From positions 1 through 28,802 of the forward strand of contig CBDVCD010000015.1 of assembly GCA_965372385.1 (NCBI GenBank): a stretch of 28,802 nucleotides of DNA. The letters are read 5' to 3'. Origin of the DNA: JASJBU01 sp965372385 (GTDB lineage: Bacteria > Pseudomonadota > Gammaproteobacteria > Chromatiales > Chromatiaceae). A model generated the notes under the pieces. It did not search any database. It saw only the letters and a program-made list of their open reading frames with translations, and was not told where the DNA came from. Position 1 is the stretch's first letter. Every line of letters starts with the position of its first letter. Positions 1 through 7,844 of the stretch are shown here, in pieces. The translations under genes were made by a program, and so were the position numbers.

Positions 1-54
1 GGAAGCTGCCAGCTGAAGCTGGGGGTTTTAACCCTCCCAAGAGGAGACAATAAA
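1..54. repeat. Left copy of 54-bp terminal inverted repeat
   Basis: The first 54 bases are the exact reverse complement of the last 54 bases of the window (28749-28802), and the match stops at base 55. The repeat contains a CAGCTG-centred quasi-palindrome and a GGGTT-TT-AACCC hairpin-like segment. It could be a mobile-element end, a dispersed palindromic repeat, or an assembly breakpoint, since 54 equals k-1 for a k=55 graph. No transposase is visible next to it. Confidence 0.9.
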
Positions 55-72
55 TTAAAATTGCCATAGGAC

Positions 73-145
73 AAAAATCTGGGGACACATCACTTCAAAA
101 TCTGGGGGACAAAATCTGGGGACACATCAAAATCTGGGGACACAT
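73..145. repeat. Tandem GGGGACACAT repeats (RAYT/REP-like)
   Basis: Four near-copies of AAAATCTGGGGACACATC lie head to tail at about 73-91, 97-110 (shortened), 111-128 and 129-145. Motifs of this kind are common beside REP-associated tyrosine (IS200-like) transposases in gammaproteobacteria. No transposase gene is present here, so this may be a remnant or a stand-alone repeat cluster. Bases 55-72 and 146-207 show nothing else I can support. Confidence 0.7.
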
Positions 146-207
146 GACTTAATTACTACTGTCTTCTGCTGTCACCATTATAGCCACGGTTTATACGTTA
201 CACCACA

Positions 208-516
208 CTAGTTGTTGTCAGGGGACAGACGCAGTAGACGTTCGCTGCGCCAGACCCGGATAATTTGCAGGCGATCTGTACCGCGACGGTACACAATCCG
301 CAGTGGCGGGTGAATGGTCTCACGGAGAAAAGACGGGCCAAACTCAGGAACGATACGCCCCATATCCGGATGATCCGAAAGGGACTCCACCCGTTGAAAG
401 ACTTCCCACACCAATCTTTCACCGATATCCGGTACGCCTTACTCTGTATACCAGGCCTGTATCTCTTCGAGATCTTGCAGTGCTGATTCGGCAAAGCTGA
501 TGGCAATAGCCGACAC
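208..516 (-). pseudogene. RelE/ParE-family toxin, interrupted by a stop codon
   Basis: Read on the minus strand from a GTG at 516, the frame encodes a RelE/ParE-type toxin N-terminus (SAIAISFAESALQDLEEIQA...WYTE). It then meets an in-frame TAA at 439-441 and continues as GVPDIGERLVWEVFQRVE through the family's C-terminal signature (ETIHPPLRIVYRR...IIRVWRSERLLRL), ending at TAG 208-210. A single C-to-T or G-to-T change in a Gln/Glu codon would explain the stop. The total is about 102 codons, normal for the family. No antitoxin lies upstream: the next minus-strand gene ends at 578, and the 61 bases between hold nothing obvious. The toxin is probably dead unless an internal start is used or the stop is a sequencing error. 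Confidence 0.75.
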
Positions 517-577
517 CGGTTACTTCACTCCAAACCGTGCCTTTGCGGTAGCCAGTCTACATTTTAATCTCGGTGCC

Positions 578-2272
578 TCATACAGCGTATCGCAGCAGGA
601 TCGACTTGATGGTGAAGATCAGGCTTTGTCCGCTGGTGATGGCAAAATTCCACTGAGGCAGGGTTTGAAGTGTGGAAGCAAGGCTTGCCCAGTTACCGAC
701 GATCTGATTGTCGGCAGGCGGGCTGTATGTGAGGTTTGTGCCATTCAGGCTGATCTGGATGGGGGCTGAGGCCGCGGTCTCATCGGCTGCGCTCGTTAGG
801 GGAAAGATATGCGGCTGCAGAGGCAGCGGTTCGTTGTGGGCCAGCTGGTTCCCGTTAGAACGCCAGGCTAGCTGTGCCGGCGAGCAGGCTTGGCCCAGCC
901 AGATTCCGCCACCTTCCAGCGGCCGCAAGCCTATCCAGTAGAGGCCCGGCTGCAGGGCGGTTTCATTGCAGCGGAAATGCAGCCATTCAGGTGTATTCCC
1001 TGGGGTGGACAGGGTGCCTTCCGCCCGCGCCTTCGCTGCCGGCCGGTTCCCGCTGTCTTCACTGATAGCTATTTCCAGGTCGCTATTTTCCGCCAGGCCA
1101 TACCAGGCTATGGCAAGACCGCTGAGTTTCACTGGCTGATCCACTTTAAAGGGCACCGCGACCCGATCCCCCTTGGCCAGGCTGATCCCGGTGAGCTCGA
1201 TATCGACGGAAATATCAGGTGGGGTGGTTTCCCATGCTGCCTGCGTTAGATCGAGGCTTGCTTCGAAGTAGAGGCTATGGGGCACTCCTGCCGGTGGTTC
1301 AAGTGGCAAGACCTGGGTCTCTTCGCGACTGCCGTCGAAGTTGTAGGTGACAGGTTCGGGGATTAGTTCGGTTTCGAGCAGGAAAGCCAGGTTCGCCTGC
1401 TCCACCACCAAACGACAAGGGGCATCACTTTCGATCAGCAGGGGCAGTAGGATCGAGCCGCTATCCGCGGCACGTTGCTCGAAGGCGCGCCCCAGGGCAG
1501 GCGCCAACAACTCGAGCAGGGTTTCTCCCTGCTGAGGAAAGGTTAGCGAGTCTGTGTGGACACCGGCCTGCAGCCATTGCCACAGCCCCTCGCTACTGTC
1601 CTCGTTCAACAGGCGTAGACGCGGATTGGTGGGCTGCCCCTGCAGGGCTATGCTGCTGAGGCCGGATTGCAGGAATACCTCCCGCTCCAGCTGCGCCACG
1701 TCATCCCGCGGGGCATGGGCCGGTGCATCGGCTGACGCCATGGCGGATAGGGATTTATGCGCCTGGCTGTGCATTTCCTGCAGCATCTCGGCGACGGCCA
1801 CTGCATAATCGGCGGCATGAGGCTCCAATAGTTCTACCTGAAAGACCGGTGCCACCAGGGGTTCGGGAAATACCTGCCCGGCATTGGCCGTGACGGTCGC
1901 CTGCTCACTCACCGCCTCCCCATCCACCCGATAGACTGCGACCCTGCCATACAGCTGGCTCTGCAGGCGCAGGATCGGGGCCGGGTAGCTGAGTTCCACG
2001 TCGATGCGTTCGCCCTGCGCATCCCAGGTTTTCACCCAAGCATTGTCAGTGCGAGTTATGTTAACCGTGGTGGGCTCGAAGCGGAGCTGGAGTTGGCTGT
2101 CCGGCGACAGGCCGATACCGCTAGACCGGTCATCCAGGGCAAGCTGCAGATAGAGGGTGCGGCGAAACAGGGTGACACCATCGTCCTCAACCGGGCTCGT
2201 CAGATGCAATTCAGTGCCCGCCTCCAAACGATGCTGCTCCGTGCAATCGGCATGGGTATAGAGCCCCGGCAT
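578..2272 (-). CDS. Beta-rich protein, last gene of the contractile operon
   Basis: This is a 564-residue protein of unknown family. I chose the ATG at 2272 because it follows a GGAGG 8 bases upstream and starts one base after the stop of the preceding gene; a longer reading frame to 2347 would overlap that gene by over 70 bases. The protein is mostly beta/loop in character with an Ala/Gln-rich helical stretch around residues 150-200. A region around residues 358-455 resembles a carbohydrate-binding or jelly-roll type beta sandwich, with alternating hydrophobics, AWYGLAENSDLEIAIS and the signature LQPGLYWIGLRP. There is no signal peptide, membrane helix or catalytic motif. Its place at the end of the baseplate/fibre genes suggests an outer structural or target-binding part, which is inference only. 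No clear terminator follows it. Confidence 0.7.
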   Translation of the reverse strand: MPGLYTHADCTEQHRLEAGTELHLTSPVEDDGVTLFRRTLYLQLALDDRSSGIGLSPDSQLQLRFEPTTVNITRTDNAWVKTWDAQGERIDVELSYPAPILRLQSQLYGRVAVYRVDGEAVSEQATVTANAGQVFPEPLVAPVFQVELLEPHAADYAVAVAEMLQEMHSQAHKSLSAMASADAPAHAPRDDVAQLEREVFLQSGLSSIALQGQPTNPRLRLLNEDSSEGLWQWLQAGVHTDSLTFPQQGETLLELLAPALGRAFEQRAADSGSILLPLLIESDAPCRLVVEQANLAFLLETELIPEPVTYNFDGSREETQVLPLEPPAGVPHSLYFEASLDLTQAAWETTPPDISVDIELTGISLAKGDRVAVPFKVDQPVKLSGLAIAWYGLAENSDLEIAISEDSGNRPAAKARAEGTLSTPGNTPEWLHFRCNETALQPGLYWIGLRPLEGGGIWLGQACSPAQLAWRSNGNQLAHNEPLPLQPHIFPLTSAADETAASAPIQISLNGTNLTYSPPADNQIVGNWASLASTLQTLPQWNFAITSGQSLIFTIKSILLRYAV

Positions 2273-2273
2273 C

Positions 2274-3896
2274 TCAGCCACCTCCCCGGGTTGTGTCGAG
2301 GTTGACGATGTCGAGTTGCACCTTCGCCACATCGTCTTTGACCGCATCGATCGCTTGGGTGAGATCCGTTCGCTGAGTGCGAAACTCCGTCAGCTCGAGT
2401 TGCACCTGATCGATCTCTTGGCTCGCCAGCAGGTAGCTGGCATCGAACTCAGCGGTTTTTGCATCGATTGCGTCCTTGGCCACTAACACGGCTTGTTCGG
2501 CGTCCGTTACCTTGGCGGCTTGCAGGATGACCTCTTGTTGGATACTCAGCATCTGATCGAGAAGATCGGGATTCACCACACTGATCTGATCGATCTTGGT
2601 ATTGAGTTCGATGCGGGTTTGATTGACTGCCGACAAGGTGCCCCGATCACTCGCCTTCAATTGCTCCGAGGCGATTTCGAGATGAGAAAAGAGCTCCCGT
2701 TGGGTCGCTTCATCCAGCTCCGCGATCTCGAGCGCAAGAAAATCGTGCACTGCGTATTTGACCACCCGTTGGGATAGCCACTGGGCCGCCAGTCCTTGTT
2801 GCCCGGCGACGAAGCTATGGGCCTCTCCTAGCAGATCGTCCACCAGGCGAAAGCCCTCGGCGCCCCGTTGCTTGGCCCCGGCAAAGGCCTGCTGCAGCCC
2901 TGCCTTGCTGCTGAGATATTCGCCAAAATACTCGAACCAGGCCCCCACCCAGTTTTTCCAGCGCACCGTACATACCGCTTGTGCGGTGCTGCCTGTTCCT
3001 ACATCATCCGGATGATAGTTCGCACGCAGTATGCTCATCTCCAACGGCCAGTAATAACCCAGGTTGCTGGCGTTGCGCTGGTCGAAAAAACGTTGTTTGC
3101 CCTCGCTGGCGTAGATATCCAGTGCCTCGCGTAGTGATGAGCGGCGCTCCTGCTGGTAAGCGGCAGCGATCTGATAAAAGCTGTCCTGCAGTAAATGGGG
3201 ACTGTCGGCGTCCGGGTCGAGCAGCGCCAGGACCTCTTCCAGTGCCGCTTGTTGTTCGGCGGTCAGGGGTTCCAGGGGGGCGTAGTGCAGGCTCAACCTG
3301 ACGCTGCCGTCGGCGCCGGTGCGTAGCTCCACCGCCCGTCCGGTCTGGATGGCCAGGCCATAGGCAACCTCCAGTCTGCCCAGACTGGCCTCGAGGGTGA
3401 TGCGGCGGTTGGCCAGGGGACGCCCGCCGGCGTCACGGGCATAGAGGCGCAGATCGAGAGTCTGGCCAAGCCATGCCGGTTGGGTCAGGCATTGCAGATC
3501 CAGCACCACCAGTTCGCTGAGTCCGAGCAGTGTATCGAGTTGCGCCTGCAGGCGGGTATAGTCCCGGCTGGGGAGCTGTAGTTGGGCGGCGAACCGATCC
3601 AGGTTGCTGCTCCAGTAATCCGGAGTCAGACCCAGGGACGCGGCACAGATTTCCGTGAACCGTTCCGGGCCGATGTAGGGCACGGCATCGACCTGGCTGA
3701 GACTGCTGAAGGCACCGCCTGCGTTGGCCCGCGCATCCAGCAGCCGTTGCGCGAGTTTGATGCCGATGTCGAGCTCATCGGGAAACTCGATCAGTTCGGC
3801 CAGTTCCGCCGCGCTGGCGGCCTGGTTGAGAAACTCGAGCACCCGGGCCTCTTGAGTGGCGCTGAGATCTCCCGGTTGCAGATAGACGACGGGCAT
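2274..3896 (-). CDS. Helix-hairpin-helix / Ig-like / coiled-coil protein (fibre candidate)
   Basis: This 540-residue protein has no family I can name with certainty. Residues 44-87 look like a helix-hairpin-helix module (AQRLLDARA...LSQVDAVPYIGPERF), normally a DNA- or protein-binding fold. Residues about 130-205 resemble a bacterial Ig-like domain (GGRPLANRRITLEASLGRLE followed by a gadgetry of alternating strands ending TGADGSVRLSLHY). The middle is helical and aromatic (WFEYFGEYLSSKAGL), and residues about 415-540 are coiled coil. The gene lies 19 bases after the 494-residue gene, which shares the Ig-like, aromatic-helical and coiled-coil order, so the two look like diverged paralogues. 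A tail-fibre, needle-collar or adhesin role in the particle is inferred from position. Confidence 0.7.
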   Translation of the reverse strand: MPVVYLQPGDLSATQEARVLEFLNQAASAAELAELIEFPDELDIGIKLAQRLLDARANAGGAFSSLSQVDAVPYIGPERFTEICAASLGLTPDYWSSNLDRFAAQLQLPSRDYTRLQAQLDTLLGLSELVVLDLQCLTQPAWLGQTLDLRLYARDAGGRPLANRRITLEASLGRLEVAYGLAIQTGRAVELRTGADGSVRLSLHYAPLEPLTAEQQAALEEVLALLDPDADSPHLLQDSFYQIAAAYQQERRSSLREALDIYASEGKQRFFDQRNASNLGYYWPLEMSILRANYHPDDVGTGSTAQAVCTVRWKNWVGAWFEYFGEYLSSKAGLQQAFAGAKQRGAEGFRLVDDLLGEAHSFVAGQQGLAAQWLSQRVVKYAVHDFLALEIAELDEATQRELFSHLEIASEQLKASDRGTLSAVNQTRIELNTKIDQISVVNPDLLDQMLSIQQEVILQAAKVTDAEQAVLVAKDAIDAKTAEFDASYLLASQEIDQVQLELTEFRTQRTDLTQAIDAVKDDVAKVQLDIVNLDTTRGGG

Positions 3897-3915
3897 CAGG
3901 TGCGATCTCGTCGGC

Positions 3916-5400
3916 CTAACCCATCTGCGATTTCAACGCGGCGATGTCGGCGCTGATCTTCTGCACATTGGCCTTGATGCTGTTTTCATCCAGCGGATTG
4001 ATCGCACGCACGTTGTCATTGATGAGCGTGAGACCGGAATTGATCTGGCTGCCCAAACGCTCTGTCGCCTGCATGCGACCTTCCAATACATTCACCGCGG
4101 CCTCTATACCCTTGGTCTCCTCCACCTGTTGAGAGACGTTTTCCACCTCAGTCAGAACTTCTTCAGCCTGTTTGCCATGGCCGAGATGGGCCTGCATGAC
4201 TGTCGCGCCGGCGCCGGATTTTCCACTGCCGTAGATCTCCGCCGATTCCTGAGCGGCTATCGCCTGCACGATCTTCTCCTTGGCAACCCGGATGTGCGGA
4301 TCGTCGCCCGCAGCGTAATTCTCTACTACCTTTTTCACCGCCTCCATGTACTTTTTCCGACCCAGAATGCCGTACTCCTTATAGTTCTTCTGGAAACGTT
4401 CGTCGAAGACGCCGAAGACATCCTCCGCTTGGAAAGCCGGTCCCACATCCTCCGCAACTCCGGCTTCCATCGCTGCGCTGTCCTGCAGATAGTTCAGGCC
4501 CCAGGACCATAACCAGTCGCGGAACAGCACCTGGATACTGGCGCTGCCGCGCACCCCATCGGGCGTGCTTGGATCCGCATCGGGTTTGGCCATCGCAATC
4601 ACCGTCGCGCGGTAGTCATGCCACATGGTCCAGTAGTTGGGGCCGGCGGTATCCACCAGCCACTCCGGATTACGCAGATGGTAGGTGTCGGCATAGGCGC
4701 GGATGGCAATGGAGTCTTCGCGTTCATATTCTGCATGCACCACTTTGTAGGCCTGCTTGGCCTGGTCGTCGGTGGGGGTGGCGGCGGTCATGATGGCCTT
4801 GGCCACACTCATTTGATATTGCGGCACCTGCATGTTGATGACGGCATTCACCTGCTCCTCTTCCGTCTGGGCAAATCCCTCGCTGTGCTCGGAACGCAGC
4901 AGCACCTGGGCGATGCCCTGGGCGTTGACCTGCACAGACAGGGAGTTGTCACCGGCACCGGTGCGGGTGACAAAACCTTCCTTGGAACGCAGACGGCCCC
5001 AGGCGGCGATGAAGTCCACCCAAGGGTAGGGTGCGGGCAGGGGATTACCGCCCAGATCCGTGACCTTGGCTGTGATTTCACATAACTCGCCTATGGCATA
5101 AGAGAGCCGGCTGCACGACATGGTCACCAGGTAGTTGTCCAGCAGCGGCTCGATCCGTTCTTCCAGCTCGTCCACCCGACTGTCCAGGGTCTGCACCTGT
5201 ACGGAGACGTCGCTCAGCTGGGTCTCCAGGCCCTGCAGCTGTATTTGCAGCGCGGCCAGATCCTGATCATGGTGGGTCAGGCTGGAGCCGTACTCGGTGA
5301 GCACGTCAATCAGGTTGTTCCAATCGTCGTGCCGGATCAGATGTCCGGACTGCTTGGGCGCCAGGCCCGTCAATTGATTGATAGCGTCTTGCAAGCTCAT
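3916..5400 (-). CDS. Coiled-coil / Ig-like protein (fibre or baseplate-periphery candidate)
   Basis: This is a 494-residue protein. The ATG at 5400 forms an ATGA overlap with the stop of the gpI-like gene, so the longer frame to 5484 is not used. Residues about 38-82 form a strong heptad coiled coil (LQIQLQGLETQLSDVSVQV, DELEERIEPLL). Residues about 88-180 resemble an Ig-like domain (YAIGELCEITAKVTDLGGNP ... NAQGIAQVLLRS). The centre is helical and Trp/Tyr rich (LFRDWLWSWGLNYLQDSA), and the C-terminal third is predicted long helix, ending in another coiled-coil stretch. It is related in layout to the next gene. A trimeric N-terminal coil followed by beta domains fits a fibre-like attachment protein, but no phage family is recognised with confidence. 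Confidence 0.7.
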   Translation of the reverse strand: MSLQDAINQLTGLAPKQSGHLIRHDDWNNLIDVLTEYGSSLTHHDQDLAALQIQLQGLETQLSDVSVQVQTLDSRVDELEERIEPLLDNYLVTMSCSRLSYAIGELCEITAKVTDLGGNPLPAPYPWVDFIAAWGRLRSKEGFVTRTGAGDNSLSVQVNAQGIAQVLLRSEHSEGFAQTEEEQVNAVINMQVPQYQMSVAKAIMTAATPTDDQAKQAYKVVHAEYEREDSIAIRAYADTYHLRNPEWLVDTAGPNYWTMWHDYRATVIAMAKPDADPSTPDGVRGSASIQVLFRDWLWSWGLNYLQDSAAMEAGVAEDVGPAFQAEDVFGVFDERFQKNYKEYGILGRKKYMEAVKKVVENYAAGDDPHIRVAKEKIVQAIAAQESAEIYGSGKSGAGATVMQAHLGHGKQAEEVLTEVENVSQQVEETKGIEAAVNVLEGRMQATERLGSQINSGLTLINDNVRAINPLDENSIKANVQKISADIAALKSQMG

Positions 5401-7844
5401 GCTGGGTCTCCTTTTACTATGCTGCCTTCGACCGCCAGTTCGAGGGGTACACCCGCGGCCTTGGCACGCAGCAGTAAGGCCCACACCCGTTCAACCAACG
5501 CGGGATCGATGCTTTGATCGGGGGAGGACTTAAATAAACGCACCCGCACACCCACCTTCGGCGGCAGCAGGTATTCCATCCACAGACGTGCCGAGGGGGG
5601 GTAGGCGAATACGGCTTTATCGAAACGGCCATCCGCTTGCCAGCTACTGGCCATGTTGCGGAAATGACCGGGAAAGGGTCCGCTCTGCTCGGGGGGAGGA
5701 AACAGCCGACCCTCCCGCGACCACCAGGGACGTCCTTGGGCGGGTACCTCCAGGCTCTCCGGTTCCAGTTGCAGGTAGCGCCATTGGGCGCCGGCCCGGT
5801 AAACGGGCAGCGCGGGCAGGCCGCCATCGACGATACGATCCTCGCTGGGTTTAAGGCGCATGACCAATTGGTCATGCGCTACGTCCGCTTGGCTGGTGAA
5901 GGTCGTACCGTCGAACTGGCCGAGTTGTGCGCGTACTGATGCAGTGAACAGGATGGCGGTCAGGCTGTCACTGTGGTGGCTGCGCTGAGCCAGGTTGAGA
6001 TCGGTATAGCGGCTCAAGCGGCTGTCATAGCGTTCCCAGCGCGCCTGTCCGGGGTCATAGTGCCAGTGACCCCTGGCTGTTTCAGTAATCTCATTGGGGT
6101 ATACCGCCGCGGCCAGCCCCAGGGTCGCCCAGCAGGCCTCGGCGAAATTGTATTGGGCCAGGTCACGGCCATCGAAACGAAACAGGCCGTCCTCGCCCGC
6201 CGCCCACAAGATCCCCCGGTCGTCCAGCTGCAGGCTGCGAATCCTGCCGCTGCCCAGATCCGGAAAGGCCTCCAGCAGGGTGCTGCGCCCCTGCCGGGCG
6301 TAATAGCGTGCCAGGCCCTGATCGGTGCCAAGCCACAGGCTGCCGTCTCTGCTGGAGGCCATCACCCGCACCGGCGGCAAGGGGCTTTGGGCCGCGCCGA
6401 TGTCGGCGGGATCCACGGGCTGCCAGTCCAGTTGATTTTCGCTCAGGGCCGCGCCCTCATAGCGGAACCAACGGTCCTGGTCGAATAACAGCAGTGCCTG
6501 GGGTGTGGCGACATACAGCTGCTCGCGGCGGGCATGTACTGCCTGCAGGTCTAACCCACTGAGCAACCGGCTGTGCAGCTCGCCCAGAGCATCGAGTAGC
6601 ACGAGGCCATCGCCACCGGCGCAGGCGAGATGACCGTCGGCTAGGCTGGCGCATGCCTGGATGGATTCCGGCACGGCCGTAACGGCCTCCAGGGCATGGG
6701 GCTGACCCTCGTCCGGGAACAGGGGACAACGGTAGAGGCCCTGATCGGTGCCCAGATAGATCGCCGCACCATGGCTGTGCAGGCAGTGAAACTGGGCGGC
6801 GGGTAGGCCCTGGGTAATGGCGGAAAACTGGCCGCCATCGTAGTGCTGCAGTGTCCAGTTGCCGTTTTCCTCCAGGGCACACCAGAGGCTGTGATCCAGT
6901 GCCTCGGTCACTAGGCGCAGGTTAGCGGTAGGGGCATTCTGCACCTCCGTCCAGGGTCCGTTGGCGGAGGGATCGGTGGCTGCGTTGGCGGAGCTCTCCG
7001 GATCACAGACGTATAGCCTGTCCTGGCGCAGCAGCCAGCTGCGGCGGGCCGCGCTCAGGCGCAGGGTCTGCCCCGCTGCCAGCGTGCCAAGATAGGCCAG
7101 GGCGATGCCGGCTGGTGTCTGCTCCGGGGTATAGCGTTCCACGGCCGGTTGCTCGGTAGCTGCGTGGGGATCGTCTGCCGCGGTACCTTGTATGTACCAG
7201 GTGGGTGCGCCTGGGGTTGTTAACTCCCAGCGATAAAGCGGGCTGACCGCATCGCACTCCGGGTCCTCCGGGTCCTCCGGGACCTTCGGGACCTCCGGGA
7301 CGACGATGGGCTGCCGGTCGAACCTCAGTGCGGTGGGCTCCTCGATGGCGAAGGGCCAGCGCCGCTGTGCCGCCGGCGCGGCCATATCCTCCGGCAATGC
7401 GGCCTCCACCAGGCGCCGCAGTGCAGGTAGCGTGGTGAGACCCAGGCGATAGGCGGCAAGCAGATCCTCCACCCGCTGGCGATACTCCTCGGTGGTCTCC
7501 CGCAGGTTGGTCGGCTCCTTCCAGGGAGGCAGATTGAGCAGCGCGCAGAGCTTCGCCAGATCGGTGATATAGGGATAGAGCCGGATCTCCTTGGCATCCT
7601 TGGGGGCCCGGACATTGACCGGAGTCAGGCCGCGCGTGCGCCGCTCGGTCTGGTAATGACTGTCCCATGCCGCTTTGTCGGCAATATCGAACCAGTGGCT
7701 CCTGAGCACCTGTTGGGCCTGGTCCGCCGCCCCGTCGAAGACGAAGCCGGTGGCGCTGAGCAGGCGGTTGAGCAGGGTCTCGTCTGCTACCTCGGGCCGG
7801 TAGAGGGAGGGCAGCAGTTCACGCAGGCGCTCATATCCGCTCAT
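5397..7844 (-). CDS. gpI-like baseplate protein fused to a beta-propeller
   Basis: This 815-residue protein starts as a phage tail protein I/gp7-like baseplate component: YERLRELLPSLYRPEVADETLL, then a helical region to about residue 170. A Pro/Glu/Asp-rich linker (PEVPKVPEDPEDPE) follows. The middle carries propeller repeats like those of two-component-regulator (Reg_prop) proteins: LGTDQGLYRC near residue 363, SLWLGTDQGLARYY near 504 and ILWAAGEDGLFRFDG near 547. The C-terminal about 150 residues look like another structural domain. Its start overlaps the gpJ-like gene by ATGA. In P2-type tails, gpI links the baseplate to fibres. A propeller here could be a docking or receptor-recognition head, which is inference. 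There is no membrane segment or catalytic motif. Confidence 0.8.
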   Translation of the reverse strand: MSGYERLRELLPSLYRPEVADETLLNRLLSATGFVFDGAADQAQQVLRSHWFDIADKAAWDSHYQTERRTRGLTPVNVRAPKDAKEIRLYPYITDLAKLCALLNLPPWKEPTNLRETTEEYRQRVEDLLAAYRLGLTTLPALRRLVEAALPEDMAAPAAQRRWPFAIEEPTALRFDRQPIVVPEVPKVPEDPEDPECDAVSPLYRWELTTPGAPTWYIQGTAADDPHAATEQPAVERYTPEQTPAGIALAYLGTLAAGQTLRLSAARRSWLLRQDRLYVCDPESSANAATDPSANGPWTEVQNAPTANLRLVTEALDHSLWCALEENGNWTLQHYDGGQFSAITQGLPAAQFHCLHSHGAAIYLGTDQGLYRCPLFPDEGQPHALEAVTAVPESIQACASLADGHLACAGGDGLVLLDALGELHSRLLSGLDLQAVHARREQLYVATPQALLLFDQDRWFRYEGAALSENQLDWQPVDPADIGAAQSPLPPVRVMASSRDGSLWLGTDQGLARYYARQGRSTLLEAFPDLGSGRIRSLQLDDRGILWAAGEDGLFRFDGRDLAQYNFAEACWATLGLAAAVYPNEITETARGHWHYDPGQARWERYDSRLSRYTDLNLAQRSHHSDSLTAILFTASVRAQLGQFDGTTFTSQADVAHDQLVMRLKPSEDRIVDGGLPALPVYRAGAQWRYLQLEPESLEVPAQGRPWWSREGRLFPPPEQSGPFPGHFRNMASSWQADGRFDKAVFAYPPSARLWMEYLLPPKVGVRVRLFKSSPDQSIDPALVERVWALLLRAKAAGVPLELAVEGSIVKGDPA
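5856..5879. repeat. 24-bp perfect palindrome inside the gpI-like gene
   Basis: Two 12-base arms meet at CCAATTGG, with GCGCATGA at the left and TCATGCGC at the right, making a perfect dyad with no spacer. It lies within coding sequence for AHDQLVMRL. A related but imperfect TGACCAGTTGGTCA occurs at about 8644-8657 in the gpJ-like gene. It may be a protein-binding site or chance. Confidence 0.75.
7257..7302. repeat. 9-bp tandem repeat encoding Pro/Glu linker
   Basis: About five imperfect 9-base units of the form CTCCGGGNC lie in tandem inside the gpI-like gene. On the minus strand they encode the VPE/VPK/DPE triplets that separate the N-terminal baseplate domain from the propeller. Length changes here would keep frame and simply lengthen or shorten the linker. 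Confidence 0.8.
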
